A stretch of DNA of 64,000 nucleotides. Origin: Undaria pinnatifida (lineage: Eukaryota; Sar; Phaeophyceae; Laminariales; Alariaceae). Below are positions 32,815 through 44,881 of this stretch, piece by piece. The notes below the pieces were generated by a model, which ran no database searches, had not been told where the DNA came from, and worked only from the letters and a program-made list of their open reading frames with translations. Position 1 is the first letter of the stretch. Each line of letters starts with the position of its first letter. The DNA lies in contig JABAKD010000009.1 of assembly GCA_012845835.1 (NCBI GenBank), forward strand, positions 10,903,785-10,967,784, written 5' to 3'. Made by a program: the position numbers and the translations under genes.

Positions 32815-33565
32815 AAAAGAAGCGAAATACGTCGGTACTCTGTACGCACCAAAACGCCCCCTGCTCTCGCTTGCGTGGGTATCGGAAGGAGAAAATGGAG
32901 TTATCCTGCCGGCGGTGACTCCAGTGGGCCCCTCCCACCAGTCGGGGAAGGAAATTGGGGCTGACATCGCACGCTCGACCCTTAATAAGCGCTAGAATTA
33001 TTAACCAAGTCGATTAATCGAAACCAAATAATCAAGTCGGCCGTGCCGAAATTCGACAAAAAAAACGATCGTCAGATGAACCTAATCGGGGAAAAAAAAC
33101 ACCTTTTAATCGGCCACGCCGGAACTTCGAACGGCGCTCAATTCCTGGCATCGTTCCGACTCACAGCGCTTGGACTAACTGCACTCCCGATTCGTGGAAC
33201 GAACAAATTGAAATCAGGAATCAAAAGGAAACTATACAACAAGAAGGAGATGGTTAGATTATTGCCATATATCGTATGGTTTGTCCCTTGGGCAAGGAGA
33301 CAGATGCCTTGACAACTCGCGTTGGAGGGAGAGGAACACAGATAGATCTGATACCTGCACGTGATACAAAAGAGGTAGCATTTTCCGTCTGAAAATGTTT
33401 CCCAAAAATGACGGGACTCCTCAACCCAAAGTCGTCTCAAAATAGACCCTTTTTTTTGCGTGATATTCGAGATCGTTGTAATCCTAGGCCATGGGATTTT
33501 TTCATCCGGTATCATAGCAGTTTTATTCTTCATCCGGGATCAAATCGGTTTTTGGGAGAGGTCTT

Positions 33566-33653
33566 AACGGCTTTACAACTGGAAACCTATTTGGGGACAA
33601 ATTTACTTGAAGTTAGTATAGGGAAGGATTTTGGGGCTCCAAAGGGGTTAAGC
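33566..33653 (+). mobile_element. TACAACTGGAAACC family, forward copy
   Basis: Starts AACGGCTTTACAACTGGAAA, contains GGGGACAAATTTACTTGAA, ends AAAGGGGTTAAG. Flanks include short fragments of sequences also seen at 20.9 and 34.9 kb (CTCCATCGCAGCACGCGTC). Confidence 0.65.
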
Positions 33654-34194
33654 TCCCAAATCGAGAGGTAGTGTTATAAGAAAAGTGGTGCACCTCTATC
33701 GCAGCACGCGTCTAACCCCGACTCTAAATTCAAGTAGTGTAATCTCAAAACGAAGGCGCGTTCTCAAGGAAAGAATTGGGGCTTTTGACACCCAGAAAAA
33801 AAAACGACTACTAAGGCATCGGCCTTAAGAAACACTGCCGGTTGTTACGTTAGGGGAGACAGGCGATTTCAAAGTCAAGAGATTCCCGAAAAAGCAAAAT
33901 AGGTGTGCGTGCGCAAACGCGCACAACACGACACGTGCAGCAGTACTTGTACTCAAAAGCTGCTCGTACTCGCTTGCTGTGTGGTCACACGACATGGTCG
34001 ACAACACCGCACTCATCAATATTGTTGCCGCAATGCCCACAGGGTCCACAAGGAACGCTTGGGTTTCCCCTCGTAATATTACTCTACAGGGCTGCGAGTC
34101 GGCTGGCTACACTTTTGACAGGGGAACATACTAGTAACTAGACCAAATACGGTTGGTCATCACAGTGGAATATGTAGGTGTTGGCGTCTATCGT

Positions 34195-34460
34195 GGGTCA
34201 TCAATACTATATGGTTTGTGACCTTCACATTAAACCGATGTTTCCACCCGTCTACATCCAGCACAACCAGTGTCCGTGCCGATGCCTCCTAGAGACACGA
34301 ACTGTCTGTGGTCACAAACCACGAGACAGAGATGCATATTGTACACGTTGCAAATACAGCAAGTCGATTTGGTCATGCAGTGAACCGTAACGAACACACG
34401 GGCAAAAAAAATATGCACGCCAGCACACCAGACTAATTGCAGCAAAAAGAGAGAAGAAAA
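34195..34460 (+). repeat. Dispersed repeat with Cys-rich frame, copy 1
   Basis: Matches 36,825-37,060 in the same orientation: TGCCTCCTAGAGACACGA, CGAGACAGAGATGCATATTG and AAATATGCACGCCAGCACAC have close counterparts there. The plus-strand frame at 34,178-34,390 encodes a Cys-rich end (RDRDAYCTRCKYSK...WSCSEP) resembling a small zinc-binding module. The second copy retains part of it with CTRC changed to CKRI. Likely a transposon-derived fragment. Confidence 0.55.
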
Positions 34461-35066
34461 AAAAAAAGAGAAAAGGAAAACGACAATAAGAAAGATATGG
34501 TCCTCCGTACTAACAGTAAGTCGCCGACTCAATAGTGTTTAGTTGGCTGGTGGCTATTACAAAAGTTAGTCGAGTGTGCATATTTGCTGGGTTCTTGAGT
34601 CTTCGCACCCGACTGGCGCGTTCGATTTCGACGTGCGATACTTAAGGCGCGTGGCACGATAGAGGTGCGCCACGTTTTTTCTGAGGTTCCTCAGTTTCGG
34701 AGGTCAAGACATGTCATTCTTAGCCCATTTCCAACTCCCAAAATGGTTCTGGTCTAATTCCAAGGGTTCTGTCCCCATGTTGGGACTGCGGTGTTGAAAC
34801 GGTCAACCCAAAAACTTAGTCATGTAGAGATAAAATAAAACCGCTACATACCGGACAGGATGAACAAAATCTCATGCCTAGATACACAACGAGAAAAACG
34901 CAAAAAACAAAAATGACCAATTATTTTTTTTTTTCCTGACGATTTGGGGGTTAAGGAGACCCGTCATCCAGAAAACATTTCACCTGAAAAGTGCTACCTC
35001 CATCGTAGCATGCGTCTACCAAAATATTATGAACAAATCCCATGGCCTAGGCGCAGGTATACAAAT

Positions 35067-35400
35067 AGCCGGTCGCCCCGGTGGCGTATCAGGTTATCCT
35101 CGAGCCTGGTATAGGTCAGCTTCGTGAGTTCGAGCCCCGCCGGGTGCATACTGGTATAAATTCGTTGGGACTTTTTCTTGTGTGCGGAAAGCGCGAGAGC
35201 GTGAGTTAGCAAACACTCAATGAAAAAATCCACGAGCAGTGGGATTGCTGAACCCTATGCGCGATAAAAATTGAAGGCAAGAACCGGGGGGGAGAAGGGA
35301 CGACACCTGTGACCACGGCTTGTCCAGAAGCTGGTAAGTACAAGTGTGCGAAAAAAAATACATATTTTCCAGAAGCTGGAAAGTAGAAGTGTGATAAAAC
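35067..35400 (+). mobile_element. tRNA-derived SINE, full-length copy
   Basis: The head (35,067-35,146) contains an A-box-like TGGCGTATCAGG and a B box GAGTTCGAGCC, flanked by pairing CCCCGG/CCGGG ends. The body runs from TTCGTTGGGACTTTTTCTTG through GGGATTGCTGAACCCTATGC and CACGGCTTGTCCAGAAGCTG to an A-rich end. The tail block (CCAGAAGCTGG...GTGTG) is duplicated at 35,328 and 35,370. It should be transcribed by RNA polymerase III if intact and mobilised by a LINE. Confidence 0.8.
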
Positions 35401-36309
35401 AAACAAACAACGAGAAACATGCACGAGATAAAAAATGGCCAATATCCGACGATTTTGGGTTAAGAAGCACCGCCATTCAGAAACCAATTCTGACCAAAAG
35501 TGCTACCTCTTATCGTAGTACGCGTCCTAATACCCTGGTATAAACCACAAAAACCAGCTATGAACCCAATACGGGCCCACAAAAAGAAGCGCCTAAAACA
35601 TGTCCAAAAGCGCGGCATAATCAACCGCCTATAAACAGGCGCGAGCGCGCAGAAGAACGCGGTAATATCATGCTTTGCGCGTCTTCGTCGTGAGAACCAT
35701 CCTCGTGTTGCAGTCAGGAAAAGCACACCGACCATCTCGCCCAACCCGGCAGCCGGCATTTGTATCCTGTACGAAGTCGTTTCTACGGAGGACTGAAGTA
35801 ATCAGGACCCCCGGCGTACACAGAAATGTATACATATCTTCCCCTGTTTGAACAACAATAAAAATGGTCCTGACTACTATGTTCCCCCGCAAAAAATACC
35901 TGGTAGTTGTTTTCTAATTTTAATTTTTCCGTCTCAAGTCCCAAAGGGGTTGAGGGTTGGTTTTCAACTCCGCCACACAATTAACCACTAGCCGTGAAAC
36001 TCTACGTGTTAAGTCCCATCGCAACACCCTTCACGCACGGCTGATAGGCGCGTGCGGAGTTGCGGGCTATATTACCACGGTAAGAAAAAGCCCACAGCTT
36101 CAGGGTTCCACGTACAGGAAGCAGACCAGAACAGGTTCTGGGGTGATGTACAACAAGAAGGATCCCGAACGTCAACCATTTCGCAGATCCGTCGGTGACG
36201 GCGGCATCGCGTAATGGTGATGTGATAAGACCGGGCGGCAACCACTCCCTACAACCGGTCCGGCAGGAACTTTCTAAGAACTTTATTTCGATCAACTTTG
36301 CCTCGATTA

Positions 36310-36825
36310 GGTGGCAGACAGGCTGGCTGGCTGGCTGGCTGTAGCCGATGGCGCGAGGTCACGGTGCCAAGCGAGTCCATGCCTTCGGCTAACCATACTA
36401 CCTAGGGTCAAATAGGAGGGCTTAGGTCTGGGCGGCACAAGGGTACGCGTAGGGTGAGGCTGCCGAGTGGGACGAAGGCAAATGTTCACAACATCGGTTT
36501 CGTATTCTCCAGTCCCGAGCACGCGGATACCACCCTCAGCAGTGGTGCGGTGCTTCGCCAGATGACAATGACCGCACTAAAGTGGGACCCCGCACTATCA
36601 CGTGATATTGGAATACGTAATACTAAGACGAGGTCGTGACAATGACCGCCCTAAACTGGGGAGCCGCCCGAAAGGGTACCGCATTAATGCGGGACCACGA
36701 TTGCCGTAACAACCTCGCCCCACCGGTTGATTGAGTGATACTATACGTCCCCCTCTACTATGCTGCTGTACTCGCATGTTTGATGGTACAAACTGCAACG
36801 ACAAGCCAATCTGCAGTTCAAATTA
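36310..36825. other. Unassigned region with GGCT repeat and ACCGC motifs
   Basis: GGCTGGCTGGCTGGCTGGCT lies at 36,328-36,347. 36,540-36,690 has CAATGACCGCACTAAAGTGG and CAATGACCGCCCTAAACTGG, distant relatives of the GGATACCGCC family. No gene recognised. Confidence 0.5.
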
Positions 36826-37060
36826 TATAGTTCGGGTGTGTGTGGGCTTCATAATATACTGACATGTCCACCCATCTACACCGTGCCTATGCCTCCTGGA
36901 GAGACGAGCTCTGCTACTGCTGTCGTCGCAAACTACGAGACAGAGATACACATTGCAAACGCATCAAGGCGGTTTGGCCATGCAAGGAGCCACAATGAAC
37001 CCGCCGGCAAAAAAATATGCAAGCCAGCACACCAGACTGCTTGCAACCAAGAGCGAAAAA
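36825..37060 (+). repeat. Dispersed repeat with Cys-rich frame, copy 2
   Basis: Counterpart of 34,195-34,460: CATCTACACCGTGCCTATGC, GCCTCCTGGAGAGACGAGC, CGAGACAGAGATACACATTG and AAAATATGCAAGCCAGCAC. The shared coding frame is disrupted here. GAGCTCTACTACTGCTGTC at 37,642 repeats one block. Confidence 0.55.
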
Positions 37061-38404
37061 GTAGTTTGGGTAGCGATAATTTTACTCTCTTGGTTATACA
37101 GCAGTCTGGGAATATCTCTCGCGAGCATGCCAGCACTGCGTAGACCACACCTGGCTTTCAGAGATAGCAGCAGTCAGCCCTCCTTCTGTATGTACATGCG
37201 GCATCACTGCTATCGGAAACGCTCCGTCGTCGCCACGTTGATCCGACCGGCACAACTCGTGTATAAGAGAAACAAACCAGAAACCACAAACCGTAGCCCT
37301 ATCCTTTAGGCTTATCAATCGGCAGCGGGCAGTGCATGTCGTGCCGTCCGCTCGTGTGCCTCTGCTATATATACTTGCACAGCTTAGCACGAGAAAGCTA
37401 GACGCACGTGACAATAAAAGCGGGCAAATTTTTCGTCTTTCTCCCTTGCCTCCGATCACAATAAGCCACGTGCGTCCGTAGAGAGGGTACCTTACCACAT
37501 ATTCGAAAAAATGGTTGACGTACTCTTGACATGATATATACCCCAACCCTGACCCTAACCTAATGAAACGCAACCATTGAAGGGTGAAACCCCCTTCGTC
37601 TCGTACACAGTGTGAGTCAACCATTTTCTCGCATAAGTGGTGAGCTCTACTACTGCTGTCCGTAGAGCCAGCCCATGATCTACTAATGGCTAATTTCGTC
37701 GCATGTTGATAAAACTGATGTCTCCTTTGTTCTACTAATTGGGGATATTACGCTCTTGTGTTCCCCATTGCCCAGCACACAGGTACCATCCTCGGCCAAT
37801 AGGAGGGGGCGCGAATGAAAACTCACCGCCGAACCGGTCGTGAAAAAAAAAAAGCAGCACCAACTAAAAACGTTCGGGACTCGGGACACAGCAGCAGCGT
37901 CGTCAGTCAAGGGCAAAAGTAACGCTTGTACTCGTTCACTCGAACTCAACATTTTCCGCGTACGAAATTGCATGTATTTGTGCACCAACGTGATGAATAT
38001 ACAAGAGCAAAAATACACATCATAGGGTTATCTGTACCGGGTATGATAGCTGGTACACAAAAAACACACATACACTTTACAGCTGCTGCGAGATCGAGAA
38101 CTTCGCCAAAATTCATCTTTGCAAGCTGCCTGCGCGATACTTCGATCGCGCGTTTTTTCTACTAGAACTCTACCAATAGATTGCTGCTTCCAGTCTAACC
38201 ACCCTGCACTTGCTCGGCACCCTGATCCCACGTTAATATTGTTCCACGCCCCACCCGATGCTGAGCCCTCCAATCCGGCCGCAGGCGCGAGCGTGGAACG
38301 ACCGGTCAGCCACTGCCAAGCCACCAAAAGTGCCAACCGCCGTCCATTCTGCCAAAACATTTCCATTCTGATACAATATACAATAAAATATTAGCCAAAT
38401 ACCA

Positions 38405-38640
38405 TCGAGCTGTGAGATTGACGACTTCGTCGAAACTCATATTTGCCAGCTGTGTGTGCTACTCCGATCGCGTGTATTACTGGGTGTGTGTCCTCGTTAA
38501 GGATATAGGTCGGCGACTCCCCTTGGAACTACAGTGCAGCTTGTACCAGGGTCAGCAAGGTGGTGTTAATCAATCTGTGCGCGGAAACTATAAAATCTGT
38601 TTCTGAGGGGGACAAAATCTGACGGCTGTGGAAGGAATGC
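38405..38640 (+). repeat. TTTGCAAGCTG family, long copy
   Basis: GAGCTGTGAGATTGACGACT, CGTCGAAACTCATATTTGCC, GTTAAGGATATAGGTCGGCG and TCTGAGGGGGACAAAATCTG match 60,597-60,830 in order, making these the two longest copies (about 230 bp). Shorter relatives lie at 38,080-38,165 (plus) and 41,420-41,565 (minus). Confidence 0.75.
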
Positions 38641-38944
38641 ATCAGCGTGTATTGACATAATAACGCATGTAGTTTTTGTGCCAGGTACGACGCCAGACGG
38701 CAAGTAATTGTATACCGGTATATTATATCACACCAGGTACGTGCCAGTATGTGGTCGGAGATTGCGGCATCTATGTTACCTTTCCCGCAAGAACGTTTAG
38801 AGCCATGGTGCTATTCAACAGTTTTTTTCCTGCGACCACGCGATGCACAACATACATACAATAAATGCCTGGTGAAGATCAACATAAAACCATCACGGGA
38901 AATATATTAACCCCCCGAACTTATCCTTATGGGATTTGAAAAAA

Positions 38945-39268
38945 TATATTATTTCTTGTGGTCACTTTTTACCTTCAGCTCAACTCGTAAGAAGTTTTTA
39001 CCCTCAGCAACCTTCTCGACAAAAGCCGTTGCCACAGGTGTGTTCCCTTTTTCCCCCCAGTACGTGCCTTCATTTTTATCGCGCATAGGGTTCATTCAGC
39101 ATCCGTACTTCTCAGCATTTTAACGCTCGTCGACTTTCATCGAATTCGATAACACACGCCCTCGTGTTTTCCGCTAGTCAATTTTTCACGCAAGAGAAGG
39201 TCCTTACGAGCACGAGTATGCACTCGGGGGAGGATTCGAACCCGCATAATTGACGTAACATTAGTACG
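38945..39268 (-). mobile_element. SINE with an alternative tRNA-like head
   Basis: On the minus strand the head at 39,268-39,220 carries GCGGGTTCGAATCCTCCC (perfect B box GGTTCGAATCC), preceded by an A-box-like AGTTGTGGTTGA near 39,285. The body shares the CGAGTGCATACTCG, CATAGGGTT and CGAGTTGAGCTGAAGG-type blocks with the other copies. The head differs from that of the 35.1-, 40.2- and 43.6-kb copies, so related bodies are joined to different tRNA-derived heads. Confidence 0.65.
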
Positions 39269-39488
39269 GTCGAGATTCAACCACAACTTCGCAGGGGACG
39301 CCTGGGCGGTAACGCCGAACGACGACAAAACAAAACAACCCGATATCAGCTATTCCATTAACTTGCGTGAAATAAAACCATGGACAACAAGATATAGTAC
39401 CAATGGGCTATGACAGTGAGCAAAAGGCTTAGACTGAAGCACCTACACCTAGCGCTCGCTCTATCTGGTGAATCTCGTCGATATTCCG

Positions 39489-40113
39489 TTAACTTACGTG
39501 AAATAAAACCGTGAACAACAGAATATCGTACCTATGCGCTATGACAGTAAACAAAAGGCATAGACTACTGCACCCACACCTAGCTCGCATCATCTGCGGC
39601 ATCTCCTCGCTCACCTGTCTCCTCCTGAACGCGGCCAGAGCAGCCACCGCGCTTCGAACCTTTCTCCAGTGCATCGCGCTCCTGCTCGTGGCAGACCCCT
39701 GGCGAGCGCCCCCCCCCATACCCGCCACATTAACGCCACCACTCGATGTTGTCACGGTTGTTGTCGCGATAGCGGTAGCGATAGCTGTTGGGGTCGCTGT
39801 TGCGGCGGGGGTGGTCCTTCTCTTGTCGGCGGCACCCTTGCTGGCGCCAATGTTGCCGTTTGGGGTATGGCTTTGGTTCGAATGGCCAAGCTCTTCACCG
39901 ACTAAGGCCATGAGGGTTTTCAGCTCTTTTTTTTCTTGCTTTCGCCCTCCTCAGGCTAGCTTGCCTCTGCTTTTGCTTGATCTCTTGTATGACACTCGAC
40001 GAGCAGTTGCCTCCGATTGCTTGCTGAGGCTCGCGAGTCAAGTCGCCTTTCGCTTCTGCTGCTGGTCTTCGCCACTTGCAGCCTTTGCTTCGTCTTTCCT
40101 TCTCTCCTGTCAC
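39489..40113 (-). CDS. Candidate exon pair or frameshifted gene, unknown protein
   Basis: Two overlapping minus-strand frames (40,113-39,895 and 39,911-39,489) meet at a T8 run (39,927-39,934). A one-base length error or mutation there would merge them. The first is basic and helical (EIKQKQRQASLRRAKARKK). The second is Thr/Ala-rich, then basic (HWRKVRSAVAALAAFRRRQ, reminiscent of a calmodulin-binding helix). A GTGTGG donor could follow at 39,582. The plus strand is also open over 210 codons, so the call is weak. No family recognised. Confidence 0.3.
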
Positions 40114-40182
40114 CGGAACCAGTGTTTTTACGGTAGAGGTTAGAAAAAAAAACGCTGTATGATCTGCATATCGCAGAGCGTA

Positions 40183-40508
40183 CTATTTTTTTTTTTTTTT
40201 TTTTTTTTTTTTTAGCACACTTTCACTTTCCAGCTTCTGGACAAGCCGTGGTCACAGGTGTCATTCCTTCTCCTCCCCGGTTCTTGCCTTCAATTTTTAT
40301 CGCGCATAGGGTTCAGCAATCCCGCTGCTCGTCGATTGTTCATCGAATGTTGCTAACTCAAGCTCTCGCGCTTTCCGCAAGTCAATTTGTCCACAAGAAA
40401 AAGTCCCAACGAATTTATACGAGTATGCACTCGGCGGGGCTCGAACTCACGAAACTGACCTATACCAGGCTCGAAGATAACCTGATACGCCACCGGGGCG
40501 ACCGGCTA
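40183..40508 (-). mobile_element. tRNA-derived SINE, full-length reverse copy with A tail
   Basis: The reverse complement starts CCGGTCGCCCCGGTGGCGTA, has the B box GAGTTCGAGCC, the full body and the end CCAGAAGCTGGAAAGTGAAA, then an uninterrupted run of about 30 A. The long pure tail suggests a recent insertion. The A run faces left in the window. Confidence 0.85.
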
Positions 40509-41347
40509 CTACTATATGCTCGAGCGGTAAATAGTAGAGCAAAGAGAAATATACGCGCGGCAGCAGGAGAAAACACAAAGTGACCCTAGCCGTGAAAATG
40601 GAGGTCTCATCAGAATAGTACCGCCTTGTTGGGAGCGAAAGAAACGACGCGTGAGAAGGGGGAAACATAACTAAGCGAGGGGACGGCAATCGGAGAAACG
40701 TGCAACAGCACCAGCACATCTGGGTACTCATATAATGGTGCGCCGCGGGCGACGATTCAAGGTCAACAGCAAGTGTATCAGTCAGTCCCTGTCATATTTT
40801 GCCTTATCTCGCCAGACCCCCCTGCTGGCGAGTCTACGCAATTTATTGTGTACGTTTTTTTTTTTCTATGCTTCCTTTTGTATTTCTCTCATTTTTTTTT
40901 TTATTTCTTCCTCGCAATTATTAAAAGCGTTTTTTCTCCTCGGATTTCTACACCGGTTTGATTTCCTGGGTGGTGGCATGGGGGTATCATAGTCGGTTTC
41001 AGCCGCGAGCCTTGCAACTTTTTTTTTATTTTTTTATCCTCCGGCGGATTGGGAAAAATAAAGCTCAAGCTCATCACACTTCCACGTATTTTCATACGCG
41101 TCCCTTGCAACGTAGTACCAGTTTGGGCCTGTTACGTACGTACGCTGACGTCCGATCTCATTTCACTTGGTGTGACAAAGAACGACGTGACGCTGATGAG
41201 AGAACCTCGAGGAAATTACCTAACGAGTACTATAATCTATAATCCCCCTCCTGGCGAGTCTACGTGATTCTACAAACTTACTCTAGCAACGTCAGCTGTG
41301 AGTTCGACATATTTAAGGTCAATACGCATCTTTGCAAGCTGCGTAAC

Positions 41348-41963
41348 ACATCGGTCGTGCGTTTTCAGTAATTTTCATGAGTCAAATCCTAGTATAAAAT
41401 GATTTTGTAATATAACACCTGATAGCTAAACTAGTCTGCAGTTGCAAGGGGAGTCGCCGACCTATATCCTTGTTGAGGACACACAACCCGTAATACGCGG
41501 GATCGGAGTATCACACACAGCTTGCAAAGATGAGTTTCGACAAAATCTTCGATCTCACAGCTGGTGTATTTTTATTTTTATACTACTACCTATCACGCAT
41601 GACCAAGTGTTCGATTAGATTGGTAACATACCAATCGTCTGTAAATCTAGCAACAAGAAAATCATAACGTCAAACTACATTGCAACTATCATCAAATACT
41701 ACATTAACATAGTTATACTACACATATCATACGTAATCGGTCGTGCGTTTTCAGTAATTTTCACGAGTCAAAACCTAGTATAAAATGATTTTGTATTATA
41801 ATACCCATCATGCATGACCACGTGTTACATTTGATTGGTAACATACCAATCGTCGGTATATCTAGCAACAAGAACAGCCATGACAACGTCACACTACATT
41901 GCAACTATAATCAAATACTACATTAACATAGTGATAGTACACATATCATACGTACGTAGTATG
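41348..41963. repeat. AT-rich tandem duplication, about 225-bp unit
   Basis: GATTGGTAACATACCAATCG, TCTAGCAACAAGAA and CAAATACTACATTAACATAG occur at 41,620-41,730 and again at 41,850-41,955. TCGGTCGTGCGTTTTCAGTA occurs at 41,350 and 41,738. A reverse TTTGCAAGCTG copy (41,420-41,565) interrupts the first unit. GATTGGTA...TACCAATC is a perfect short palindrome. Confidence 0.8.
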
Positions 41964-42594
41964 TAGGATTAACATCAACGCATCAGCGTTACACACATCC
42001 CACAATTATTACCACGTAATGGAGTGCTTGCGAAAGTACGTTTTTAGAAATTTCCTTGTTCAAAAATTGTCCCGAAGGCAAGTTCTGCGTTAAATTTATG
42101 AAGAAAAAAAAAAAACTTTAACGAAGGCACTTTTTGAGCAAAGTTGCGGTAAATTTGTCTCTGTTTTATTGGTCTATAATGCACCGAACATTTGCCCGAG
42201 GCAGAACGCCTGTGCAAGGGTCTGTAGCACCCCAGGCAGGACCAAAAGCACCACGCTGTTGCCACGACACCACGCAAGGAGCTCCGGAGGATCGGGAGGG
42301 TACCTCGAGCATGACGCGTAGGCGTAACATCAGGATTATTGGCTTATAAACACCGTGCATCTTCCATGCCTCGCGCGCACCATCTGCCTGTGTTGCTTAA
42401 TTGCTGTATACACGACAAACAACCGCTGGGACCACAAAGGCTCGAGAGGTGTAGCTGGAGTATGTCGCGGACGAGCGGCGTTGGGTTGGCCAGCGGGCCG
42501 CCGGCGGACGGCAGGCGGCCCGGTGCTACGGTCCGCCCTCGTCCGGCAGGTGTCAGGATGCGTCGTTCCAGAATGGACTACTCGTACTCGTTCT

Positions 42595-43260
42595 CGTGAC
42601 AGCATGATGATCGCTCGTTCGTGAAAATTCCACCACGCTTGCGGTAGAGGAGCAGCAGCAGCAGCGGTGGCGGGGGCGCGCCGCCACGGGCTATATGTCG
42701 AGGCGCCGGACGTGTTCGGAGCAGAGCGCGCCGGCGCGGTGGCGCGCGTATGCCGAGCGCAGCAGCACCAGCAGCACCAGCAGCAGCGACGAGAAGAATA
42801 GTCGATCCCAAAATCGAAAAATGCCTAATGGAAGCTGTTTGTTGTTGCTGCTGCGGCTCGTGGTAGTGCTGATGCTGTTTGTTTTTGTTGCTCGAGCTGA
42901 TGTTGCCGCTAGCTGCCTTTAGCTGCGCTGCCGCTAGCGGTCGTGGGACAGCAGCGGGCGGCGCTGTGGTTTAACTGTGCATCGTTGCTGGGCTGCCTTT
43001 GCTACTCGTACGTACCTTGTACGCTGTTTTTTTTTTTTCGTTTTTTTTTTGGTTTGCCGCGTTGCCGCACTGTCCCCACATCCCTCCTCAATTTCGGAGG
43101 CGTCGCCTGCAGGCTTTTTTTAACCTCTAGCGCAAACACACCTAAATCTTGGTGGGAAGGCAATTCACTTTTTTTAGCGGAAGGAAAGTAAATTTCTAAA
43201 AATAAAAATCGCAAACATCCCAATAATAACCATCCAAACACTCTGATGCACGAATAACCT
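42595..43260. other. GC-rich region with CAG/CTG repeats, no supported gene
   Basis: CAGCAG and CTGCTG clusters at 42,650-42,665, 42,760-42,790 and 42,845-42,855. The plus-strand frame ending at 42,922 has a hydrophobic tail (LLLLLRLVVVLMLFVFVA) that looks like a signal or anchor, but it arises in a CTG-rich tract. I see no second supporting feature. Confidence 0.4.
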
Positions 43261-43577
43261 CTCATTAATTATTATGTACAATACCAGGTACCCTGGTGCG
43301 TAATATTTCCTCGATTCGTTCTCTATTTTATAGAATTATTCGGCGAAGGAAAAGAGCATCCCCGAGAACTCCTTCATTTACGTCGAATCGCCCGAATGCT
43401 GGGTGGAGCCTGGTGCGGCAGTTCGACATGTTGTCGTTCTCACATTAACTCGTATAATCAAGTCCGCGGCCACTGGACAGGCTCCAGTCACTCTGGAGTG
43501 GAAGAATGCCCCAGGGAAAACATGAATCGAACCAAAAGTGGTACACCTCCTAACACGTACCTGTTACGATACAATAC

Positions 43578-43690
43578 CATAACCGGTCGCCCGGGTGGTG
43601 GCGTATCATATCAGGTTATCCTCGAGCCTGGTATAGGTAGTCAGTTTCGTGAGTTCGAGTCCCCCAGAGTGCACACTCGTATAAATTCGA
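43578..43690 (+). mobile_element. SINE head fragment
   Basis: The head matches the 35.1- and 40.2-kb copies (GGTTATCCTCGAGCCTGG, GAGTTCGAGTCC, CTCGTATAAATTCG) with small insertions in the A-box region. It then stops after GGGACTTTCGCGAGAAG, where the telomere-like block begins. Confidence 0.7.
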
Positions 43691-43711
43691 AGGGACTTTC
43701 GCGAGAAGTCG

Positions 43712-43800
43712 TCGACCCGACCCAACCCTAAACCTAACCCCAACCGTAACCTAGGCTAAGGCTCCGACCGGAGCGGCTTCGCCGCGCGTTTTGGACAAAC
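43712..43800. repeat. Telomere-like tract with conserved downstream block, copy 2
   Basis: GTCGACCCGACCCAACCC, TAAACCTAACCCCAACCG and GGCTAAGGCTCCGACC precede CGGCTTCGCCGCGCGTTTTG, the same order as at 31,335-31,430. It is fused directly to the truncated SINE. Confidence 0.6.
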
Positions 43801-44881
43801 TAAGAAAAAATGTGCGGCCCACCTGAAACATCGAAATATATTTGGTGCTTCATCCTGACTGGTACCATTTGTGGGGTGAGAACATCGCGAAGGCTACGAC
43901 TGAAAACCACAGGTTGTCAGAATTCTGTTTATTGCACAACAAGCAAGTCAATTATCAAAAGTGCAACAGCGACCGGTGACAACGTGACGGTGTGACAACA
44001 AGATACAACCTGCATGAACTCCAGAGAGCTGGCATACAACATTGGTAGTAGTGTACGGCTGCCGTCGGGCCAGTCCTCAGTACAGCAGCAGTAGTAGTAT
44101 CAGGTAGTAGAAGTGTGGTGGCTGTGCCAGACTTCCACAGCCAAAACCATTGCTACAAAACAAGGAATATTCCACGCACCAAGCCGAAGTGTACAATATG
44201 TACGCAGACGATCAGAAAAAACAGCAGTAGCACGATGACGAAAGCAACGAGTTGCTGCGCCTTCTACCTAAAGGCGTAGTTGCACGTGCAATTTCCATTG
44301 GAGATGCCGCCATGGACCATCGCACTCTTGTTGTCCATGACTAGCAACTATAGCTCCTGCCAAACAGAGCAGCTCCAGGTCTCTCTACTCTACCGCACAG
44401 CAAGATGCACGAGTGGTAGAATCTCCGCAACTCACCTGTGGGAATGAGGTGTGGAAAAATGGCAAAGTTGAAAGCTCCGGATAAATGCCGATAAGGTCGC
44501 GGTCTTCCTCCGTTTTTCCCGATGCAGGAGCCGCAAGACGGAGCAAAGTGTTGCACTCGTGGGATCACGGGTCTCTAGTAGGGTCGACAGGGAGCACCAA
44601 CTCGCTAGCGGCCTCCAGTTCACGTGTATCTCCTGTCCTGTGCATGTGTGTTTCTGATAAACTTGTACTGGGTCTAGAACTATGGATTCCCCGGTACAAT
44701 AAAGCCATCGATGCTTTACAAACTCTGGTTTTTACACGAGTTTTTCTCCAGAGTTGTTGTGAAAGTCGACAGTAATCGGGACCGTTTTGCGTTGAGGAGG
44801 GAACAGCAGGGTACAGGTGGTATCACCGAAAAGATCCGTGTGGCCATCTGCTTACACGCCGAGGGCTGAAAATAATAAGTC

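Noticed and set aside
39511-40143. 210-residue hydrophobic plus-strand protein
   Set aside because: Leu/Val-rich composition arises opposite Ala/Thr/Arg-rich minus-strand frames; the minus strand looks more protein-like.
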